Positions 20,401-27,013 of a stretch of 64,000 nt of DNA are shown here, piece by piece; positions within the stretch are counted from its first letter, which is position 1; every line of letters begins with the position of its first letter. Under the pieces are notes generated by a model, which saw only the letters and a list, made by a program, of their open reading frames with translations, had not been told where the DNA came from and made no database searches. The stretch comes from Parapristionchus giblindavisi. Taxonomy: Eukaryota > Nematoda > Chromadorea > Rhabditida > Diplogasteridae. The stretch is taken from contig CALSFV010000298.1 in the NCBI GenBank assembly GCA_943737045.1, forward strand, positions 372,001 through 436,000. The letters run 5' to 3'. The position numbers and the translations under genes are program-made.

Positions 20401-21902
20401 AAAGAAGAAAAATAATTTATGTTGGCATTTTGTATAACAAAAAAAAACTTATACAAAAAAAATGCAAACAATTTTTTGACAATTTTTAACAACCAATTTT
20501 GATTTATTTTGATTGATTTCAATTCAAATTTTTTGTATTGGTCTTTGGGCTTTAAAAAAGTCTTGTCGAGTTACCCAATGAACAAGGAAACAACAATTTC
20601 TTCACAGGTTTGGAAAAAGTCAGTTTGCGTTAACTTGTTAACTTGAGGTGTGGTGTAGCGATATACGGTAGGTGAATATCATCGATTTTTTACTGGAAAT
20701 CAAAATTATTAATGCATATTTTTCATTAAAGTTTTTTGCACAAAATGTTAACATTAAAATAATTTTCTCTTCTTTCATCATCTTCCATTCTCACGTAAGA
20801 GCTCGTAAATGACGATAAAACGATGAAAATATAGTTGAGGGAGTTTGTAAAAATTTGCAAAAAAATTTGGCGGCGGCGGGAATAGTACCAAGGGGTATTG
20901 GGGTGATAGCCAGATGCGCTCCCGATTGAGCCCTCGAGGCAGATGCTATCTATACCTTGCCACTCATAGGGTACCCAAGCGCTCTACCGTGAAATACAAA
21001 GGGGGATTTTAGCGAAAAATGTGCCGAAAAAACATCGATCAAAAACATCGATTAGTAGGTCCCATGAGCACCTTCTGAAATCACGTATGGCCATCTCCCC
21101 CTCAGCCCTGACTAACCATGTGAGTCGCTTTCGGGATCTAACACGTTTTCAGTTGTGCTTCCCTTGTCAGTTCTCATCCGGTCGGTTCTCATCCAGTCGG
21201 TTCTCATCCGGTCGGTTCTCATACGCTCAGTTCTCATCCAGTCGGTTCTCATACGCTCAGTTCTCATCCGGAGGGTTCTCATCCAGTCGATTCTCATACG
21301 CTCAGTTCTCATACGGTCGCTTCCGGTTATCATCCAGTCGGTTCTCATCCGACGGTTCTCATCCGGCCTAGTGCCGAGTCAATTGATTATCTTGACATCT
21401 TTCCATCTACAGTATCTAAACTTTTTTCTTTCTCTGATTCAGCGTCTCTTCAATATACTATATTGATCAAATGATCCACTGATTGGGGTTTGTCGATCTC
21501 GTCATTCAAAGTTATGAGTATTGACTCTAAAGATGTCGTTATGAGTATTGACTCTAAAGATGCTAATATTTGACTTTGTTGATTACAGGGAGCTCTAGAG
21601 TACTCTCTACTTCCTGCATTGGAGAAACTATCAAGGACTCGTCATGCAGGAGCTGAATTGGATCATTTGACTGACGCATTGAGAGCTGCTGAAGAGGTAC
21701 GAACATATACTATCTTGAATAATAAATGAATATATTGGACATTGATTAATTCGTTTGTATATTTAAGGCCTGTCCTGGTCTCTGTGATCAACTAGTAGCT
21801 GAACTTCTCACAACATTAGCTCATCCTCAAGTATCCAATGCAGATCTATCAGCTGCTGTCTCTCGTCTCACTACGTCCGTAGATTCTATTACTACCTTTT
21901 GA
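1743..21902 (+). CDS. GCK-III family Ser/Thr protein kinase (MST3/STK24-STK25-MST4, GCK-1 type)
   Basis: Reconstructed exons: 1743-2447, 10447-10542, 10662-10733, 10865-10921, 10993-11055, 11254-11356, 11709-11872 or 14192-14349, 14543-14606, 15238-15362, 15706-15803, 15953-16103, 16304-16373, 16536-16619, 16929-16991, 17062-17183, 17373-17443, 17791-17924, 18104-18163, 18431-18570, 21589-21696, 21768-21902. All junctions are GT-AG and phase-consistent, giving about 892-894 residues. Visible motifs are [11 protein letters not shown] (P-loop), [29 protein letters not shown] and ADIWSLG. The C-terminal exons match the GCK-III dimerisation region, which in this family binds CCM3/PDCD10 and acts in STRIPAK, Golgi and cell-polarity signalling. 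Human members are about 420 residues; the excess is the N-terminal extension and the linker. The first exon is the least certain part. The kinase identity is firm. Confidence 0.93.
3584..3724. mobile_element. Miniature element, CATAGSTCGAAAAGTA family, copy 1
   Basis: The ends are CATAGGTCGAAAAGTA and TTCGACCTATG, which form terminal inverted repeats. The body contains CTGACCGCAT-type direct repeats, as do the copies at 39685-39886 and 63917-64000. The flanks TCTCTAAC and TTCTCTAC are similar but not identical, as expected for an older 8-base duplication with one indel. Another copy has a perfect 8-base duplication, which points to the hAT superfamily. Confidence 0.7.
4591..5334. repeat. 93-base minisatellite, eight near-identical units
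   Basis: The start CTTGTTTTGATTGAATT recurs at 4591, 4684, 4777, 4870, 4963, 5056, 5149 and 5242, exactly 93 bases apart. Units are nearly perfect; the one beginning at 4963 has A for G at one site (GAATTGAATG). Each contains GAATTC and ends TCTATAGTCAGTAC. The array lies inside intron 1 of the kinase. The homogeneity implies recent expansion or ongoing unequal exchange. Confidence 0.95.
10234..10431. mobile_element. Short inverted-repeat element at the 3' end of intron 1
   Basis: ATTGACC-ATACATTTTC-GGTACCCTCAC on the left is mirrored by GTGAGGGTATGAAAATGTATGATATTGACC on the right (each shorter than 31 bases, read as blocks). The inner block TACCCTCAC/GTGAGGGTA could be the element ends. The right arm stops about 15 bases before the acceptor AG of exon 2 (10446), so it supplies or overlaps the branch-point region. 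No coding capacity. Confidence 0.55.
10447..11356 (+). CDS. Kinase exons 2-6 (N-lobe to catalytic loop)
   Basis: Exon 2 (10447-10542) carries the glycine loop [11 protein letters not shown]. Exon 3 (10662-10733) carries the ATP-anchoring VAIK lysine and helix C. Exon 4 (10865-10921) encodes [19 protein letters not shown] and exon 5 (10993-11055) [19 protein letters not shown]. Exon 6 (11254-11356) ends with KIHRDIK plus one base. The first four introns here are phase 0, and the intron after exon 6 is phase 1. Exon 6 feeds either alternative exon 7. TTGATCTTTGATC-type motifs lie 12 bases after exon 4 and 8 bases after exon 6. Confidence 0.93.
11709..11872 (+). CDS. Alternative exon 7a (activation segment, divergent version)
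   Basis: The acceptor is CTCTAG at 11708, the donor AGG|GTTCGA at 11872/11873. With the leading G from exon 6 it encodes AANVLLEQ, then [24 protein letters not shown] and MAPEV, ending TYDER. It keeps DFG, the activation-loop Thr (TFVGT) and APE, and has no stop. It is 164 bases, enters in phase 1 and leaves in phase 0, the same as 7b. About 30 of 52 aligned residues match 7b. The donor is weak compared with the 7b donor GTATCA. A transposon begins 19 bases downstream. It could be a regulated isoform or a fading duplicate. Confidence 0.8.
11892..13909. mobile_element. Foldback transposon with cargo, CACGGGTCTCC family, copy 1
   Basis: Ends are CACGGGTCTCCTG... and ...ACCCGTG, flanked by ATAT at 11888-11891 and 13910-13913 (likely 4-base target duplication). 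The inverted arms run about 11892-12577 and 13233-13909, close to 680 bases each. Between them is 540 bases of coding-like sequence with no counterpart in the second copy (34460-36099), followed by core sequence that both copies share (about 13125-13233). The element lies between alternative exons 7a and 7b. Arms give shadow ORFs that I do not list as genes. No recognisable transposase. Confidence 0.9.
12677..13132 (-). CDS. Cargo ORF inside the foldback element (unidentified, charged helical protein fragment)
   Basis: An open frame of 151 codons, antisense to the kinase. The first 30 codons or so are AT-richer and may not be part of it. From [16 protein letters not shown] onward, codons favour G/C at the third position (ATG GAT TTC GCC TTT GGA CTG TAC AAG), unlike the surroundings. 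The protein is basic and charged, with long amphipathic stretches such as [14 protein letters not shown], and ends [15 protein letters not shown]. I recognise no domain. It could be a captured piece of a host gene or a remnant of the element's own protein. Its absence from copy 2 favours capture. Confidence 0.55.
   Translation of the reverse strand: MISPFLLHWNLECHWDRGEYKIRPERVSIMDFAFGLYKRMLEEVQQGVAIGPLSKLFKEYEHAPKHPRPMGLALRIRKKSAPYDPVAKQMVVDLFEEFYAARNKLRAEEVEKRMKARTNIMPAKRMSHDKIKNCIRTLLAKKKEEAGKRGK
14192..14349 (+). CDS. Alternative exon 7b (activation segment, canonical version)
   Basis: The acceptor is CTATTACAG at 14191, the donor AAG|GTATCA at 14349/14350. With the leading G of exon 6 it encodes [20 protein letters not shown], then [15 protein letters not shown] and [12 protein letters not shown], ending YDFK. 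This is the standard GCK-III activation segment. It is 158 bases, phase 1 in and phase 0 out, two codons shorter than 7a. Splicing 7a and 7b together would shift the frame, so they must be mutually exclusive in a functional mRNA. TTGATCTTTGATC lies at 14378, just inside the next intron. Confidence 0.92.
14543..15803 (+). CDS. Kinase exons 8-10 (C-lobe)
   Basis: Exon 8 (14543-14606) encodes [20 protein letters not shown]. Exon 9 (15238-15362) encodes [20 protein letters not shown] through LCLNKDPDN. Exon 10 (15706-15803) encodes [18 protein letters not shown] and ends at the edge of the kinase domain ([10 protein letters not shown]). All key GCK-III C-lobe motifs are present and phases agree (1, 0, 2). 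The intron before exon 9 contains a small hAT-like element (14679-14842). Confidence 0.92.
14679..14842. mobile_element. Miniature hAT-like element in intron 8 with perfect 8-base duplication
   Basis: Terminal inverted repeats are CATACGTGGGC and GCCCACGTATG. The direct repeat GTCAAAGT flanks it at 14671-14678 and 14843-14850. An 8-base duplication is the hallmark of hAT transposition. It is 164 bases with no coding capacity; inside are G-runs (ATCGGGGGG twice). The termini resemble the CATAGGTGGGC family at 34103 and 53999 except for one base. Confidence 0.88.
15953..18570 (+). CDS. Kinase linker exons 11-19 (low-complexity regulatory region)
   Basis: Nine small exons: 15953-16103, 16304-16373, 16536-16619, 16929-16991, 17062-17183, 17373-17443, 17791-17924, 18104-18163 and 18431-18570. 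They encode acidic Ser/Asp ([11 protein letters not shown]), Arg-rich, Gly/Ser/Asn-rich and His-rich segments ([16 protein letters not shown]). No folded domain is visible, and this is much longer than the vertebrate linker. All exons join in frame with AG acceptors and GT donors, which supports the models despite low complexity. Exons 13 (donor AGTA|GTACGT) and 14 are the least sure. Disordered linkers in this family carry regulatory phosphorylation and caspase sites. Confidence 0.8.
19331..19750. repeat. 79-base tandem repeat, about 5.3 units
   Basis: CTCATCCGACCCATTTT recurs at 19331, 19410, 19489, 19568, 19647 and 19726, exactly 79 bases apart. Variants are CTCGTGATC versus CTCGAGATC and TTTTGAAAT versus TTTTGGAAT. 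Two inverted, diverged units lie at about 19218-19330, so the block is itself partly palindromic. It is part of the foldback element in kinase intron 19. Confidence 0.93.
20033..20240. mobile_element. Palindromic miniature element nested in the foldback
   Basis: Ends are CTCTGGTATTTTGCCAC and GTGGCAAAATACCAGAG. The body is built of alternating AGTAGACTTTAAGT and ACTTAAAGTCTACT blocks. It interrupts the left arm of the larger foldback; the right arm (around 20925-20935) shows the uninterrupted sequence, proving later insertion. A 2-base GA duplication is the most that can be seen. A diverged relative lies at 24554-24757. Confidence 0.85.
21589..21902 (+). CDS. Kinase exons 20-21: C-terminal GCK-III dimerisation region and stop
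   Basis: Exon 20 (21589-21696) encodes [18 protein letters not shown] through ALRAAEE. Exon 21 (21768-21902) encodes [20 protein letters not shown] and ends TTF-TGA. The pattern of an alpha-helical hairpin with AEEACPG matches the MST3/STK25/MST4 C-terminus (AEAACPG in vertebrates), the segment that pairs with CCM3. Both introns are phase 0. This anchors the 3' end of the gene despite the 3 kb intron 19 with its foldback element. Confidence 0.93.
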
Positions 21903-22243
21903 ATACAATTAGCGTATCCACTCCATCACACATTTACTAATTGTTCACTACCGTAATCATTTACACATATATCTAATATTCATTCATGATTGGTCATCGT
22001 CTGTCTGTAGAGGGAATTATTTGTTGAATTAACATAAATGTCCATTGTTTTCATTACAGGCGTCCGGTTTGAGTGTTTGACACTAACTACGGTATCGATT
22101 GATTGATTGGTCAACTACCGTATGCTCCTTCTTGGTTCTCGTCTCTACTTCACTCTCAGGGTTTTCGCTTCAAGAGTCGTGTTCACGTCTCTCGTTGGCT
22201 AACTGTATCATCTAATGATTTGAGCTCTCTCCAATCAATAATC

Positions 22244-22249
22244 AATAAA
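22244..22249 (+). terminator. Polyadenylation signal of the kinase gene
   Basis: AATAAA about 340 bases after the stop codon. A second AATGAAAT-rich area follows. No transcript evidence was available. Confidence 0.45.
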
Positions 22250-23585
22250 TGTACACCTTGTCTTCTTTCTTCATTCATTTATATGTGTATGTGTATTTGT
22301 GATTGCACCATTCATTCATTCATTCATTCATTTATCATATTCTTCTTCTTACTATAACTCAGACTTGATTCAATTGCTCAGAGTACTCTTCTTCTCTTCT
22401 TCCATCTTTCATTCATAGAAGAATGATCTTTTACCAATAATGAAATGACACATCCATATCAATGATACAATTGTTATTGTACTCGGTGCTTTTCATTCTG
22501 AAATCTGTGTAATTTCATTATTGGCAAAAGCCTGGGATTTACGTCCACACCCATCAATTGCTTTATCGATCCCTTTCTCCTGTAGCTCCGCCCCTTCTGT
22601 ATTACCGTCTTCCTTTTCCTTGATGCATATCTATCTTCCCAATGACCCCATTCACTTCACCGATACCGTAGTAATAAAAAAATCCAGGAGATTTATCGAT
22701 TAGTAGTTTGTCTGTAGGCTCGTTTTTACCGTAGTCACCGAGCAATCCCTCCCCCTCCTAGTTCCTCACGCTTTGCGTGTAAAGTCGTACTGTACGATGT
22801 TTGTGGAACGATAAATATTGATTGATGATTGTTATCTACTCGTTTATCCTTTTCTTCTTCTTCTTTACTCGAATATCAATTGATCCGGTTTATTATATTT
22901 TCTTTTGTAGAATTCTTTTCTTTCCTTGTTCACTTATTCTCCTTGTAAATCCATCTTCTCCAATTGAATGATTTGCTCACAATCAATGATTCCTCCCTTC
23001 ATTTCATGAACTGAGACCAAATATCTCCTCATATGCTAATATATTCATTCATTCCCCTCCCATCCTTCGATTGTAGTCTATCCGTAGATCATCCTCCTCT
23101 CTAGACAACAACGGGATTACCCGATCGATAATGCAGCAATTGTGTTTCCACCCTTTTTATCGTATAGATAAAGCATGAAAATAACATTTACTCCTTCGCC
23201 AATTCATTCATGTATCAACTCTAATTTCCATAAATAAACACTATTTCCCGTGTTAATGTGAGAGTTGCGGGAGTCCGTCATGCAAACTCATTGTCAAGGG
23301 TCTCCTTGTTTAAAGTAAAAAGGTAAAGCTATAATAAATCCCGTTATTCAAGGCGCACGAAGTCTTGTGGGAGATCAATGATAGTTCCGTGATAAATCAA
23401 GGCAGTCGGGAGAGCATCTTTGTCGGACACACTTTACCATGAATGTTGAAGAGATAAAGAGCTTTAAATAATACATAGTTTCACGCGTGCATAACATCGA
23501 TTATATTGATTATATCACAATATCAATTGCATCAATAGCTTGGATTATGTGTGCCACTATGTCTCTAGAAATGGCCATTGTGTTC

Positions 23586-24300
23586 ATTCCAAGATAGGAA
23601 GTGGCTCCCTCTTAGTGTTAGATCAGTGATAGAGTGGCCAGATGATCAGACGAGATCGATGTGCAGAGACGCAGAGAGTCATCGCGCGCACTGAACCCGA
23701 ATTAGAAACACTATTGAGACGGGTGGCGGGCGAAGATAACTTCACTGAAAAAAACATTAAAATTTTAAAATAGTAATTTTGATAAAATAAAAACGCTAAA
23801 TGACTCTAATAGTTCTACTGAAATAGATTTCGTATGAAAAAAGTGGATAAATATACGGAATCAAAGATTACTGTTCCTTAAATTTCAATTTTCTCACAGG
23901 GAAGAATTTGATCGAATCGCCTGCATAGCGGATTCTACTTATCATTAAATGTTGTTCATACGTTGCTAAAAATAAGTGTCAGAAAAATGGGAACTGGGAA
24001 CATATTCTTTTTTATTTTAATTTTTTATTATTTTTATAGCTGTTTCGTACAATTTGAGCAAAGAATTTGATGAATCATTTGAAATGATTATGTGAATAGA
24101 TATCAAAGCTAAAGATGAAAGAAGTGATCGATAAGAAAGAACATCGATCTACAGTAGCCGTATCAACCTACCGTAATCGTTCATTTTTATACATTCCAAG
24201 AGAGGAAGTGGCTCCCTATCTGTGTTATATCAGTGACGATAACTTCACTGAAAAATTATTAATTTAAGAAATAACAATTTTGATACAATAAAGACCCTAG
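23586..24300. repeat. Dispersed repeat present as two direct copies
   Basis: GGAAGTGGCTCCCT followed by AGTGTTAGATCAGTGA (23598 area) recurs at 24195-24235. GATAACTTCACTGAAAAA (23736 area) recurs at 24238. The first copy has about 90 extra bases between these blocks, which the second lacks. It is probably an old transposon family of two ages; no ends were determined. Confidence 0.5.
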
Positions 24301-24553
24301 CCTTCTAAGCCTATCGTTCCTTTTTTATTCTTATTATTTCCGTCGCTTAAAGAATAAATATAGCAATTTATTGAAGGTTAGTATAGGGACCGTAGCGTGA
24401 GAATTACGAGAGTGCAGTAAAATTTTATTTTTATCAGTTTTCAACGTAATCGATGATGCCGTTAGTAGAGTAAAAATATACACTGTGTAATTTTGTTTGA
24501 CAATTCAAGATTCATCATTATTCTAATCGTAAGGAGCTTCCTCCTTTCACTAA

Positions 24554-24757
24554 CTCTGATATATCGAAACTTAAAGCACTTAAAGTCTGTACTTGAAATA
24601 GACTTGTAAGTCTACTTCAAATTAAACGTAACTCTACTTAAATTGGTGTGGTATACTGTAATGTATTTCGTCAAATGTTTCTTCACTTGAAGTAGACTTA
24701 AAGCCTACTTCAAGTCTGCGATGAAGTCTAAGTAGACTTTAAGTCGAAATACCAGAG
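24554..24757. mobile_element. Diverged palindromic miniature element
   Basis: It starts CTCTGATATATCGAAAC and ends AAATACCAGAG, with AGTAGACTTTAAGT-type internal blocks like the nested element at 20033-20240. Both share an internal ATTTCGTCAAATG/ATTTGACGAAATG block and GGTGTGGTATACTGTA. AA flanks both ends, consistent with a 2-base target duplication. Confidence 0.65.
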
Positions 24758-24903
24758 AATAGTAAACCACGTAAAGTCAAGGAAAAGTGTAAAAAGGAGC
24801 TTTTCTTGCAGACCAACCGATCTTATCGATAGTTCGACCTGGTATTCACTAGAACACGGATCCCTTTTTGTCAAATAATCTACAAATACTCGGACGCGGT
24901 TAT

Positions 24904-25001
24904 ATACCGATATGTGGCTCCGCCCCTTTCTGCTTAACCCTACTTATGTACCGATATATGGCTCCGCCCCTTTCTGGTTGATCCTACTTATATAGCGATT
25001 A
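24904..25001. repeat. 47-base tandem duplication
   Basis: ACCGATATGTGGCTCCGCCC and ACCGATATATGGCTCCGCCC start two successive units that share CTTTCTG and CCTACTTAT. A third, decayed start (AGCGATTAAGTCTCCGCCC) follows. Function unknown. Confidence 0.75.
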
Positions 25002-25071
25002 AGTCTCCGCCCATTTAACTTCGCGGGCTTGGACACCGATTTCAAATATTAGCACACCCAAATGTCTTTAT

Positions 25072-25227
25072 TCATTTGAGAAAGAAGACCACCAGACAGC
25101 GCCACAAGCCGTTCAACATCCTTCTTCTGTAGACGTCCGATAAGTAGATCTTGAAGAAGCTTCTCATGACATCTTTCACGATGTCGACCTTCTCATCGAG
25201 GATGACGACCTCAGCCTCGAATGGAAT
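25072..25227 (-). CDS. Isolated coding-like terminal exon, protein unidentified
   Basis: Read on the minus strand, a 51-codon frame begins near PFEAEVVILDEKVDIVKDV and ends RCLVVFFLK-TGA. A polyadenylation signal AATAAA (25067-25072) overlaps the stop. Third codon positions are mostly G or C (GTC GTC ATC CTC GAT GAG AAG GTC GAC), unlike the AT-rich neighbourhood. A TGA at 25228-25230 closes the frame upstream, so an acceptor close to there is needed; CATTCGAG|GCT is the only nearby AG. An upstream segment (25415-25510, minus) has an acceptor and an open frame, but it does not join in phase. It may be a small gene, a decayed exon or captured sequence. Confidence 0.35.
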   Translation of the reverse strand: MPFEAEVVILDEKVDIVKDVMRSFFKIYLSDVYRRRMLNGLWRCLVVFFLK

Positions 25228-27013
25228 TCAGAGCTATATAATGAAGAATTGCAATAGAATCAACAGATTGACCTCCGCAATAGTATGAGATTAGAAATGT
25301 ATTCTAACTAATCTTATGTTCAAAAGTGATGAAAAGAATCGACAAGGCATGAAGTCAGCATTGTTTTTCTCAATTTTGAAACTATGGTTTATACATTTAA
25401 GAGTAGTTACATCACCTAGATAGTAATTGATTGATGTCTTCGATGATCTTCAGAAGGATGACGCCCATCTAGTAGTCCATCCACGATGAACACGACGAGT
25501 GTATGATTCTGAATGTCAAATGTCAAATTATCATAGATTTTGCGATTTGAATCTTTCTCATATTCTATGGGTATTGGATTTATCAATAGAGATGAATGGA
25601 AACGGAAAAACTGGGAGTGTGCAAGTCTAGTTTACTTCAATTTCGCTTTTGAACAAGAGAAAAGATAAGAATTGAGCTAGAGGCGCTTCTTCCGATAACC
25701 TCATCACACTTTTCTATTGTTCAGAATTTACGCGAAAATTAGAATAGTTTCTCGCAGTTTTCCGTTTCCATTACACACTTTGATAGCCAATGATGTCATA
25801 CCTATCAGACAGTAATGATCATCCCTCTGCTGAGTGAGTGACGGTTGAGTCGTTAGAGTGGACGGAGTGGATGGCAGTGGGACAGAGAGAAGACACTGGT
25901 GGATATCTGAATCAATCGATACTGAATAGCTAACACAGAAACATTTCGTAGCAATGACTTGGGAAAATGGGAAAGTATGAGAGAGAAAGACATACGACCG
26001 AAAACTGCAAACGAATGAAAAAACAACAATATACGTATCATAACTTTAGGATCATGTGCAAATTGGAATAGTATAGATACAGGATTAGACAACGATAATA
26101 TATTCAAATCAACTAATCAAAAAGATCGGTTGGCGAAATCATCGATCGAATATCACTAACAAAAGGATTTGGAGAGAGGATGAGGAAGAGATAAAAAGAT
26201 GGAGAAGCATAGAAAGAGGGAGAGGGGGGGGGAGATTCTGATAGATACAGAGTAAGAGATTAATAACTAATTTCAAACAAAAAGAGACGAATAAAGCATT
26301 GTGGGAAGAGAAAGAGAAAGATTGTGGCGGGAAAATGACATAGAAAGGAAGGGATACAATGATGGATAGACACTATCGATGGTAGATCACTTTACACTCG
26401 CCTTCTTTTCTTTCTCTGTACTTTCTTCCTAACACGTAGTCACTCCCACTCTCTGTTATGTCTCTTGTCTCTCTTATCTCTGTTGTCTCTCCACTCTGGT
26501 CAAAGAACCATAACACAATTGGAGATACTATAGCTATCGCTTCTAAGTGGGTTGAGGGGCGAGTTTTATAAGCGAATCACTTCTTTAGACGCACAGCGCA
26601 TAATCTGAATTCGAGAATAATGCCCAGTCTTTCCATTCCATCACTTAGCTCAATCTAATTTTTCCCTAAAGCATTCCCTAGTCAATTACAGTCGTGCACA
26701 ACTTCATCAGATTATTCAGTAATTATTGGGTGGACAAGAATGCTGCTGATCCCTTACAAGAAAGCGCGTTTGCACGTTAGTTAAAAAAAGATATGGGGAC
26801 AGATAAATAGCGATAGGTATTGTTTCGATGCTGACGAATAGCTTTCGGTGATTCAATAGAGAAGAACAAACGTGCACTTCATATTTAGGAGATAATATAT
26901 GTAAAAGAGTTTCCATTGATCATTTAATACTATCATAGAGATTATCGATAGATAGTATAAATATGTGTTGCGTTCTGTGTATGACCCATGTAAAAAGATC
27001 AATTCAATTGACA

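Larger units (their letters stand above)
18919..21367. mobile_element. Large foldback element with satellite-like ends, in intron 19
   Basis: The ends GCCGGATGAGAA and TTCTCATCCGGC mirror each other. The terminal regions (18919-19200 and 21170-21367) are arrays of a 15-base unit, GGATGAGAACCGACC and variants. A 79-base tandem repeat block lies inside the left half (19331-19750). Unique arms (about 19795-20030 and 20240-20300, mirrored at 20880-21170) flank an AT-rich core. The left arm carries a younger insertion (20033-20240). Repeat translations such as [10 protein letters not shown] are artefacts of the 15-base unit. The element sits in the intron just before the last two kinase exons. Confidence 0.85.
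21903..27013. other. Intergenic region between the kinase and the UNC-93-like gene
   Basis: No complete gene is visible. It contains the kinase 3' UTR, a dispersed repeat present twice (23586-23810 and 24186-24300), a palindromic element (24554-24757), a 47-base tandem duplication (24904-25001) and a GC3-rich coding-like exon on the minus strand (25072-25227). The stretch 26390-26560 is pyrimidine-rich and might contain the promoter of the next gene, but no core signal stands out. Confidence 0.5.
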
